NCBI GenBank assembly: GCA_018066175.1
Contig: JAGHRV010000013.1
Coordinates: 1 to 44,282, forward strand
Length of the DNA: 44,282 nt
Origin: Candidatus Colicola equi
Lineage (GTDB): Bacteria > Bacteroidota > Bacteroidia > Bacteroidales > Paludibacteraceae
Direction of reading: 5' to 3'
Numbering within the stretch: the stretch's first letter is position 1; each line of letters starts with the position of its first letter. Made by a program: the position numbers and the translations under genes. Positions 1 through 6,625 of the stretch are shown in pieces. The notes under the pieces were generated by a model that made no database searches, was not told the origin of the DNA, and worked only from the letters and a program-made list of their open reading frames with translations.

Positions 1-63
1 GGCACATATCGCTATTTCAAAGACATTGAAAAGAACCATTTGGACCCCAAGACATTACTTTGA
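1..63 (+). CDS. 3' end of an unidentified upstream gene (partial)
   Basis: Frame 1 is open from the first base and stops at TGA 61-63. It encodes the last 20 residues of a protein, ending FKDIEKNHLDPKTLL. I do not recognise the family from so short a tail. Its stop overlaps the TTG start of miaB (60-62), which suggests the two genes are translationally coupled and share an operon. Confidence 0.55.
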   Translation, partial: GTYRYFKDIEKNHLDPKTLL

Positions 64-1400
64 AATTCTATATTGAGACATACGGCTGCCAAATGAATGT
101 GGCCGATTCGGAAGTAGTTGCTGCGATTATGCAGACTACCCAAGCCGAACTAACAGATAGTATTGAGGAGGCGGATATCGTCATCCTCAATACTTGCTCT
201 ATTCGTGATAAGGCAGAACAAACAGTCCTTCATCGCCTTGAAGAAATCCGCGCATTAAAGCGAAAATCTTTAAACGCTAAACTCTCAACGCTCAATGCGC
301 ACGCCGTCATCGGCGTCATCGGTTGTATGGCTGAACGGATGGGACAAACGCTGATTGATGATTGGAAAGTGGATTTTGTGGCAGGTCCGGATGCCTACTT
401 GGATATACCTAATCTGCTGGCACAAGCCCTGCATGGACATAAAGCCATCAACGTGGAACTAAGTACCACGGAAACGTATCGTGATATTATTCCGACGCGA
501 ATAGGTAAGTCCATCTCTGGATTTGTTAGTATCATGCGCGGCTGCAATAATTTCTGCTCCTATTGTGTGGTGCCCTATACTCGCGGACGGGAACGCAGCC
601 GAGATGTAGAGAGTATATTGGCCGAAGTAAAAGACTTAGAGGCAAAGGGCTACAAGGAGGTCACTCTATTGGGACAAAACGTCAACTCGTATCATTATAC
701 GAACCAAGGTCAGGACGTGAACTTCCCACAATTGCTGGAATTAGTGGCTGAGACCGTGCCCAACATGCGCGTTCGCTTCACTACCAGTCATCCCAAAGAC
801 ATGTCGGATGAGACGCTCTATGCCATTAGTCGCCATCATAACTTATGCAAGTTCATCCACCTGCCGGTACAAAGTGGCAGCAATCGCATTCTGGATATCA
901 TGAACCGTAAATATACGCGTGAATGGTACTTGGATCGCATTGCCGCTATTCGTCGTATCTTGCCGGATGCCACTATCGGAACAGATGTGTTCTGTGGTTT
1001 CCATAGCGAGACATTAGAGGATCATGCGATGACGTTAAGCCTGATGCGCGAAGTAGGATTTGATACTGCGTTTATGTTCAAATACTCTGAACGACCCGGC
1101 ACTCGGGCTAGCCGCGTTTATCCCGATAACGTACCTGAAGAAGAGAAAGTGCGCCGACTCAACGAAATCATTGCTCTGCAAAATGAACTGTCCTTGCAAA
1201 GTAATCAGCGCGAAATAGGTAAGACCGTAGAAGTGCTGGTGGAAGGGTATTCCAAACGCAGTCATGACGATATGTATGGACGTACCGGCACCTACAAGAC
1301 GGTGGTTTTTCCTCGCGAGGGACGACATATAGGCGAGTTCGTTCAGGTACGCATCGAAGAGGCTTCGGCCGCTACTCTCAAGGGCAAGATTGTGGAATAA
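60..1400 (+). CDS. miaB: tRNA-2-methylthio-N6-dimethylallyladenosine synthase MiaB
   Basis: A 446-residue radical-SAM methylthiotransferase that adds the 2-methylthio group to isopentenyl-A37 of tRNAs. The N-terminal UPF0004 domain carries the three cluster-binding cysteines C10 (ETYGCQMN), C46 (NTCSIRDKAEQ) and C89 (GCMAER). The radical-SAM CxxxCxxC motif is C162, C166 and C169 in RGCNNFCSYC. A TRAM RNA-binding domain fills about residues 375-440. Length and motif order are normal for MiaB rather than MtaB or RimO. The start is TTG at 60: an in-frame stop lies at 27-29, and the first residues align with the usual KxxIETYGCQMN opening. The TTG overlaps the stop of the preceding gene, so translation is probably coupled. 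Confidence 0.96.
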   Translation: MKFYIETYGCQMNVADSEVVAAIMQTTQAELTDSIEEADIVILNTCSIRDKAEQTVLHRLEEIRALKRKSLNAKLSTLNAHAVIGVIGCMAERMGQTLIDDWKVDFVAGPDAYLDIPNLLAQALHGHKAINVELSTTETYRDIIPTRIGKSISGFVSIMRGCNNFCSYCVVPYTRGRERSRDVESILAEVKDLEAKGYKEVTLLGQNVNSYHYTNQGQDVNFPQLLELVAETVPNMRVRFTTSHPKDMSDETLYAISRHHNLCKFIHLPVQSGSNRILDIMNRKYTREWYLDRIAAIRRILPDATIGTDVFCGFHSETLEDHAMTLSLMREVGFDTAFMFKYSERPGTRASRVYPDNVPEEEKVRRLNEIIALQNELSLQSNQREIGKTVEVLVEGYSKRSHDDMYGRTGTYKTVVFPREGRHIGEFVQVRIEEASAATLKGKIVE

Positions 1401-1433
1401 ATACAGCCCTGCCTAACTAATTGTGCAAATTTA

Positions 1434-1465
1434 TTTGCATATATCAAAAAAAAATAGTACTTTTG
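1434..1465 (+). promoter_or_regulatory. Bacteroidota promoter for the DUF5606 operon
   Basis: TTTG at 1434-1437, a 20 bp spacer containing an A-tract, and TACTTTTG at 1458-1465 (TAnnTTTG consensus) followed by CA. The predicted transcription start near 1472 leaves a leader of about 24 nt before ATG 1496. Confidence 0.8.
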
Positions 1466-1495
1466 CACGCTAATTTGAAATAAACACATACCATT

Positions 1496-2038
1496 ATGTT
1501 AGAAAATATTCTTGCTATTACCGGTAAACCGGGTCTGTACAAACTTGTCAATCATGGTACTAACATGCTCATCGTTGAGTCGCTTTTGGACGGTAAACGT
1601 ATGCCTACTTATGCTCGCGATAAAATCGTTGCATTGGCTGATGTATCCATGTTTACTATGGATGAGGACCTGCCTCTAAGTGAGATACTGACTCGTTTAG
1701 GCAAGAAAGAGAACCTTAAGGTGGCATCTATTGATCCTAAGAAGGCTGACAACGATGCTCTTCGCACATACTTCGCTTCCTTCGTTCCTAATTACGATGT
1801 AGACCGCGTGTATCCGAGTGACATCCGCAAATTGGTATTATGGTATAATGTGCTCATCAATGCCGGTATCACGGACTTCACCGTGAAGGAAGCTGATGCA
1901 GATGCCGAGGCCGCTCCACAAGAGGCTGTTAAGGCTGCACCCGTTAAGAAAACAACTGCTCCAAAAGCTCAGGTAAAAACGCAAAAAGCAGCAGGTAAGG
2001 CTGCAGCGAAAACCGGAGTAGGTGCTAAAAAAGGATAA
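1496..2038 (+). CDS. DUF5606 family protein
   Basis: A 180-residue cytoplasmic protein of unknown function. The N-terminal 130 residues, opening MLENILAITGKPGLYKLV and including the LIVESLLDGKRMPTYARDK stretch, match the Bacteroidota-restricted DUF5606 family as I recall it. Residues 135-180 form a low-complexity Ala/Lys/Pro tail, probably disordered and basic. It has its own promoter and is followed after 12 bp by the Nif3-like gene, so it probably leads a three-gene operon. The biochemical role is not known. Confidence 0.85.
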   Translation: MLENILAITGKPGLYKLVNHGTNMLIVESLLDGKRMPTYARDKIVALADVSMFTMDEDLPLSEILTRLGKKENLKVASIDPKKADNDALRTYFASFVPNYDVDRVYPSDIRKLVLWYNVLINAGITDFTVKEADADAEAAPQEAVKAAPVKKTTAPKAQVKTQKAAGKAAAKTGVGAKKG

Positions 2039-2050
2039 TAATTTAGATCA

Positions 2051-2812
2051 TTGCGTCTAAGTGAAATAATCAATATCATAGAGTCTGTAGCCCCGCTGAA
2101 GTGGCAAGAGGAGTGGGATAATTCGGGACTGCAGGTGGGAAATCGTAATGCAGATATTCATGCCGCATTGCTTACTACGGATGTTACTGAATCTGTAGTG
2201 GTTGAGGCTATTGAGTTGCATTGCGATTTAATTATTTCGCATCACCCATTACTCTTCCATGGCTTAAAAACGATTTGCGGCAATACACCACAAGAACGTA
2301 TTGTCGCATTAGCCATCGAGCATCATATCGCTATCTATTCCAGCCATACCGCCATGGATAATTACTTACATGGCGTGAGTGGACGGATGGCAGAGAAATT
2401 AGGCTTGCAGAATTATCGTTTGTTGGCCGGAGAAGAATATGGTTTGGGTGCTATCGGTCAATTACCTGCCCCCATGCCTTTTGAGCGTTTCTTGGACTTA
2501 GTCAAACATACGTTCAACACAACCTATATTCGCTATATCGCCCCTGCCCAACCCCTTGTACAAACGATTGCGCTATGCGGCGGTGCCGGCTCTGAGTTCG
2601 TGAACGAGGCCATTGCCCAAAAGGCAGACGTGTACTTGTCAGCCGACTTTAAATATCATGAGTTCATGGATGCTGTGGGACAAATAGGCATCGTGGATAT
2701 CGACCATTGGGTAAGCGAGCATTACACGCGCGATATATATAAGGAGTTACTATCCGACCATCTGACTACCTACATCAGTCAGGCCGATAATACTCCCGTT
2801 AAACTTTTCTAG
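2051..2812 (+). CDS. Nif3-like dinuclear metal centre protein (YbgI/NIF3 family)
   Basis: A 253-residue Nif3 family protein. These form toroidal hexamers with a dinuclear metal site; the physiological reaction is uncertain, despite annotations such as GTP cyclohydrolase 1 type 2. Visible motifs are DNSGLQVG near residue 24, ISHHPLLFHG near residue 62 (two metal-binding His), SSHTAMD near residue 97, and DIDHWVSE near residue 217. This is the short form, lacking the PII-like insertion common in longer homologues. The start is TTG 2051: TAA at 2039-2041 closes the frame upstream and no ATG lies near the conserved N-terminus. It sits between DUF5606 and a zinc-ribbon gene, a pairing often seen in Bacteroidota. 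Confidence 0.92.
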   Translation: MRLSEIINIIESVAPLKWQEEWDNSGLQVGNRNADIHAALLTTDVTESVVVEAIELHCDLIISHHPLLFHGLKTICGNTPQERIVALAIEHHIAIYSSHTAMDNYLHGVSGRMAEKLGLQNYRLLAGEEYGLGAIGQLPAPMPFERFLDLVKHTFNTTYIRYIAPAQPLVQTIALCGGAGSEFVNEAIAQKADVYLSADFKYHEFMDAVGQIGIVDIDHWVSEHYTRDIYKELLSDHLTTYISQADNTPVKLF

Positions 2813-2842
2813 TAGTCTATAATAAATAAAAATACTACAACT

Positions 2843-3607
2843 ATGGCAAAGAAAGAAGAAAAAGAGATGACCATTGAGGAGAAACTGAAAGCCCTCTATG
2901 AGTTACAACAGGTCGATTCTAAGATTGACGAACTGCGTATTTTAACCGGTGAACTGCCTCAGGAAGTGAAGGATATGAGCGACGAGGTAGAAGGTCTCAA
3001 AACTCGTTTGAACAATATCGAGGCTCAAATCAAAGAGGATGAGACGCAAATCGCTGACCATCGTGTTCGCATGGCTAACGCTAATGCCGCTATCAGCCGC
3101 TACAAAGAGCAGCAGAACAACGTGCGTAACAACCGCGAATTTGATAACCTCACCAAGGAAATTGAGTTCCAACAGTTAGATATTGAATTGAGCGAGAAGA
3201 AAATCCGTCAATTCACCGCCGACATTGAGGCACTGAAGGAGAATAAAGTGAAGACCCAAGAAACGATTACCGATCGTACGTCTGACTTGGACCAAAAACG
3301 CAGCGAGTTAGATGCTATCATGGCTGAGACTAAGGCTGAAACCGAGGCCCTCATCCTTCGTTCCGGTGATATTGAAAAGAAAATCGAGAGCCGTCTGCTC
3401 AATGCCTTCAAGAACATCCGCAAGAATGCGCATAACGGTTTGGCAGTTGTTAAAGTGGTTCGCGATAGTTGCGGCGGTTGCCACTCTAAGATTCCTGCAC
3501 AAAAACAGTTGGATATTCGTCAACGCAAGAAAATCATCGTATGTGAGTTCTGCGGTCGTATCTTAGTTGATCCTGAGATGGGCGAAGATACCAAGAAGAA
3601 AAAATAA
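2843..3607 (+). CDS. Coiled-coil protein with C4 zinc ribbon (DUF164 / zf-RING_7 type)
   Basis: A 254-residue soluble protein. Residues 10-200 are charged and helical with heptad-like spacing, consistent with a long antiparallel coiled coil. The C-terminus holds a four-cysteine zinc ribbon, C210-x2-C213 and C234-x2-C237 (CGGC and CEFC), followed by an acidic-to-basic tail ending in KKKK. This matches the family often annotated as zinc-ribbon domain-containing protein next to Nif3-like genes. The exact function is unknown; roles in nucleic-acid or ribosome binding have been suggested for relatives. Last gene before the two-way terminator. Confidence 0.9.
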   Translation: MAKKEEKEMTIEEKLKALYELQQVDSKIDELRILTGELPQEVKDMSDEVEGLKTRLNNIEAQIKEDETQIADHRVRMANANAAISRYKEQQNNVRNNREFDNLTKEIEFQQLDIELSEKKIRQFTADIEALKENKVKTQETITDRTSDLDQKRSELDAIMAETKAETEALILRSGDIEKKIESRLLNAFKNIRKNAHNGLAVVKVVRDSCGGCHSKIPAQKQLDIRQRKKIIVCEFCGRILVDPEMGEDTKKKK

Positions 3608-3623
3608 GTCAATCATCTGACTA

Positions 3624-3664
3624 AAGAAAACCCCCGAGAAGAACATTCTCGGGGGCTTTTATTT
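3624..3664. terminator. Bidirectional intrinsic terminator
   Basis: Perfect 10 bp stem CCCCCGAGAA (3631-3640) / TTCTCGGGGG (3646-3655) with a 5 nt loop. T-rich sequence follows on the plus strand (CTTTTATTT) and, from the A-rich 3624-3630, on the minus strand. It lies between the convergent zinc-ribbon gene and pckA. Confidence 0.93.
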
Positions 3665-3676
3665 GGCTCTATTCGA

Positions 3677-5281
3677 TTAGAGTTTCGGACCGGCAGCCAC
3701 AAGTGCTTTACCTGCCTCGTTGGTCTCGTACTTAGCGAAGTTCTTAATGAAACGTCCGGCCAAGTCTTTAGCCTTCTCGTCCCAAATCTTCGGATCTGCG
3801 TAAGTGTCGCGAGGATCAAGGATAGCAGGATCTACGCCCGGCAGAGCCGTTGGAACTTCAAAGTCAAAGTAAGGAATATTCTTGGTAGGAGCATTCAGGA
3901 TGCTGCCATCCAAGATAGCGTCGATGATACCGCGGGTGTCGCGAATCGAGATACGCTTGCCTGAACCATTCCAACCGGTGTTAACCAAGTAAGCCTTGGC
4001 ACCGCTCTTCTCCATCTTCTTAACCAGTTCCTCGGCGTACTTAGTTGGATGTAACTCCAAGAAAGCCTGACCGAAGCAAGCCGAGAAAGTAGGAGTTGGC
4101 TCGGTAATACCACGCTCGGTACCTGCCAACTTAGCCGTGAAACCACTCAGGAAATAGTACTTGGTCTGCTCTGGAGTCAGAATACTTACCGGAGGCAATA
4201 CACCAAAGGCGTCTGCACTCAGGAAGATAACGTTCTTGGCGTCAGGACCGGCACTGATAGGCTTAACGATTTTCTCGATATGGTTGATAGGATAGCTAAC
4301 GCGAGTATTCTCGGTTACGCTCTTATCATCAAAATCAATCTTACCGTCTTTATCTACGGTTACGTTCTCCAGCAAGGCGTTGCGACGGATAGCGTTGTAG
4401 ATATCAGGTTCGCTCTCTTTATCCAATTTAATTACCTTAGCATAGCAACCACCTTCCAGGTTGAACACACCCTTGTCGTCCCATCCGTGCTCGTCGTCAC
4501 CAATCAACAGACGCTTAGGATCGGTACTCAATGTGGTCTTACCTGTTCCGGATAAACCGAAGAAAATAGCGGTGTTCTTACCTTCCATATCGGTGTTAGC
4601 CGAGCAGTGCATCGAAGCAATGCCCTTCAATGGCAGGTAGTAGTTCTGCATCGAGAACATACCCTTCTTCATCTCTCCGCCATACCAGGTGTTGATAATA
4701 ACTTGTTCGCGTTGAGTGGTGTTGAAAGCCACGCAAGTCTCGGAGTTGAGACCTAACTCTTTGTAGTTCTCTACTTTAGCCTTGGAAGCATTGTAGATAA
4801 CAAAGTTGGGCTCAAAGTTCTCCAATTCTTCAGCGGTAGGTTGGATGAACATGTTCTTAATGAAGTGAGCCTGCCATGCAACTTCCATGATAAAGCGAAC
4901 TGCCAAGTGAGTCTCTTTATTAGCACCGCAGAAAGCATCTACTACATACAACTCCTTGTTGCAGAGCTCCTTGATAGCAATCTCTTTCACCTCGTCCCAA
5001 ACCTTCTCGGACATGGGGTGGTTATCATTCTTGTAGCCTTCGGTAGTCCACCAAACGTTATTGTGACTTTGTGCATCATCTACGATGTACTTGTCCTTAG
5101 GAGAACGGCCGGTGAAAATACCTGTCATTACATTCACTGCTCCGAGTTCGGTCAATTGACCCTTCTCGTAGCCCTCCAAAGCAGGATTCATCTCTGCTTC
5201 AAACAACTCTTCATAAGAAGGATTGTGAGCGATCACCTTGCTGCCGGTGATGCCATACTTAGTTAAATCAATTTGCTTCAT
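3677..5281 (-). CDS. pckA: Phosphoenolpyruvate carboxykinase (ATP)
   Basis: A 534-residue ATP-dependent PEP carboxykinase, which interconverts oxaloacetate + ATP with PEP + CO2 + ADP. Motifs are in the expected order: FTGRSPKDK (56-64), the Walker A/P-loop GLSGTGKTT (242-250), and the metal-binding GDDEHGWD (261-268). In fermentative Bacteroidales the enzyme usually runs in the carboxylating direction, feeding the succinate/propionate branch together with malate dehydrogenase, which is also in this window (33979). It is monocistronic, with its own promoter about 70 bp upstream and a shared terminator at its 3' end. Confidence 0.98.
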   Translation of the reverse strand: MKQIDLTKYGITGSKVIAHNPSYEELFEAEMNPALEGYEKGQLTELGAVNVMTGIFTGRSPKDKYIVDDAQSHNNVWWTTEGYKNDNHPMSEKVWDEVKEIAIKELCNKELYVVDAFCGANKETHLAVRFIMEVAWQAHFIKNMFIQPTAEELENFEPNFVIYNASKAKVENYKELGLNSETCVAFNTTQREQVIINTWYGGEMKKGMFSMQNYYLPLKGIASMHCSANTDMEGKNTAIFFGLSGTGKTTLSTDPKRLLIGDDEHGWDDKGVFNLEGGCYAKVIKLDKESEPDIYNAIRRNALLENVTVDKDGKIDFDDKSVTENTRVSYPINHIEKIVKPISAGPDAKNVIFLSADAFGVLPPVSILTPEQTKYYFLSGFTAKLAGTERGITEPTPTFSACFGQAFLELHPTKYAEELVKKMEKSGAKAYLVNTGWNGSGKRISIRDTRGIIDAILDGSILNAPTKNIPYFDFEVPTALPGVDPAILDPRDTYADPKIWDEKAKDLAGRFIKNFAKYETNEAGKALVAAGPKL

Positions 5282-5347
5282 AGTATATATCTTTTTGTTT
5301 TAATTTCGTTTTCGGTGTTTAGAACACTCTCTTCTTAATTTTCGCTG

Positions 5348-5379
5348 CAAAGATACTATTTTTTTTGTATATATACAAA
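5348..5379 (-). promoter_or_regulatory. pckA promoter
   Basis: On the minus strand: TTTG (5376-5379), a 20 bp spacer and TATCTTTG (5348-5355) followed by CAG. The predicted start near 5341 gives a leader of about 60 nt. No other structure is obvious between here and 5281. Confidence 0.8.
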
Positions 5380-5458
5380 TTTTGCAACAAAAATTATACC
5401 AAAAACTTAGTTTTTGTAAAGTGAAGTTAGCAATTTTGTATGCCCAAATGCAAGTGTG

Positions 5459-5579
5459 TTTGAAGTTCACGACCATTTCGCGACCACCACCAGACCTAGG
5501 AAAACCCAACCAAAAGCGGGGCAGAAAACGAATTGTTTTCCACTCCGCAAAAGATTAAGAATAGTAAAGTTTTGAAGAA
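5459..5579 (-). repeat. 3'-end hairpin repeat module, copy A (downstream of the HEPN gene)
   Basis: Directly after the stop of the 5580-6242 gene (reading the minus strand) comes a tail, CAAAACTTTACTATTCTTAA, then a 14 bp imperfect stem (5516-5529 / 5535-5548) with a 5 nt AATTC loop, then TTTTGG. Copies with the same order lie at 6459-6515 and 39376-39440. A second shared block, CGACCATTTCGCGACCAC (5470-5487), recurs with one change at 39766-39783. The hairpin followed by T residues could also act as the terminator for the HEPN gene. This repeat plus the pckA promoter accounts for most of the 5282-5579 gap. Confidence 0.75.
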
Positions 5580-6242
5580 TTACTTCTTTTCCTTCAATTC
5601 TTGATAAACGGTTTGCCAAGTCGCCTCAAAATGATCAATTGTAGCTAACCATGCTGGCATATCCTGATTAATCCAACCTAGGATTGTTAGCAGATTGGTA
5701 TGAATTTGATGAATATAGTTCAAATCCCAACAAATAGCCTCATGATGAAAAATACGATTTCTTAATTTGCGCAGGACATTACAAGGTGTTGAGACATTTT
5801 TACGTTGTCGTTGATTCTTAGGCATGTATGGAAATGCTTTCCGCAATGCTTTCCACAAGAGCAACTCATATTGGCTATTTAAAAGCATAACCCAAAATCC
5901 AAATGTGAGTTCAGATACGACCTTGTCAGGATATACTCGTTCTCCACGATCTTGAATATGATGAATTGCCTGCGCTATTTCTGTACTGAGGTTTTTAAGT
6001 TGAGGCACCCCAGAGAACACTTCATACCAATCATCACGTTTTGTCATTGCGCTCAATTCAGCACTTAACGCATTTCTTAGAACAACCTCAAACACAGAAA
6101 GGCTAGTATAAAAAGACTCTGCCAATCGGATATTTGCCTTGTAGTGTTTAATAGCGGCATCTGAATCATCATGATGATAACGTAAATACTTACTCATTCG
6201 TTGAGTTGAAAAGGCGGATTGTAAAAGTTCAATTTCTGTCAT
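5580..6242 (-). CDS. Abi-like / HEPN-domain protein (Abi_2 family)
   Basis: A 220-residue protein when started at ATG 6242 (opening MTEIELLQSAFS); a longer reading from 6281 adds 13 unlikely residues. It resembles the Abi_2 (AbiD/AbiF) phage abortive-infection family. Near the N-terminus are YLRYHHDD and SLSVFEVVLRNALS. Toward the C-terminus, LRNRIFHHEAI fits the HEPN RNase signature R-(x4-6)-H. HEPN proteins of this type are typically metal-independent RNases used in defence or toxin-antitoxin systems. No antitoxin or partner gene is adjacent, so this may be a stand-alone defence gene. The family assignment rests on motif recognition only. Confidence 0.7.
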   Translation of the reverse strand: MTEIELLQSAFSTQRMSKYLRYHHDDSDAAIKHYKANIRLAESFYTSLSVFEVVLRNALSAELSAMTKRDDWYEVFSGVPQLKNLSTEIAQAIHHIQDRGERVYPDKVVSELTFGFWVMLLNSQYELLLWKALRKAFPYMPKNQRQRKNVSTPCNVLRKLRNRIFHHEAICWDLNYIHQIHTNLLTILGWINQDMPAWLATIDHFEATWQTVYQELKEKK

Positions 6243-6315
6243 AACATATAAAAAAGAAAAACCCGGATTCATCACCAGCACTAAGTCTGGGAGAGGAATT
6301 ACCGGGACTGCGGAG

Positions 6316-6347
6316 CAAAGGTACTGCTTTTTTTTGAGATGACCAAA
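6316..6347 (-). promoter_or_regulatory. Promoter of the HEPN gene
   Basis: On the minus strand: TTTG (6344-6347), a 20 bp spacer and TACCTTTG (6316-6323). The predicted leader to ATG 6242 is about 65 nt and passes through the alternative ATG at 6281. Confidence 0.75.
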
Positions 6348-6433
6348 TATTTTTGAGAAAAAATGTTATTTTTGCACATTTTTATCGTTTTTTCAGCAAT
6401 TTCACACAATGGAGTACAGCAATTTGCATATAC

Positions 6434-6620
6434 GGTGCACGGAACGTGCACGGAGGATGCGAGGCAGAGAACGAATTGTTTTCTGCCCCGCAAAATCTTA
6501 ATGATAGTAAACTTATGGGCGTCTAATGAGTGTTTAGAGGGTGTTTAGACACTGTCGACCGACCCTCGACCCCCAAAAGCACCTATAACAGAGATTAAAA
6601 TATTAATAATAGTAAACTTT
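6434..6620 (-). repeat. 3'-end hairpin repeat module, copy B plus a tail-only copy, behind the BspA-like gene
   Basis: Immediately after the BspA-like stop (minus strand) is a tail-only copy (about 6592-6620). A full copy follows at 6459-6515, with stem 6459-6472 / 6478-6491 and the same 5 nt loop. A perfect 7 bp inverted repeat, GTGCACG (6435-6441) / CGTGCAC (6445-6451), adjoins it. A block CGACCCTCGAC at 6559-6570 recurs near 40049. This fills the gap between 6347 and 6625; no convincing gene is seen there. Confidence 0.7.
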
Positions 6621-6625
6621 TGAGA

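Noticed and set aside
6363..6548. 61-codon plus-strand ORF behind a TATTTTTG box
   Set aside because: The -33 spacing is wrong (11 bp to the nearest TTTG) and the ORF covers the repeat module and its palindrome.
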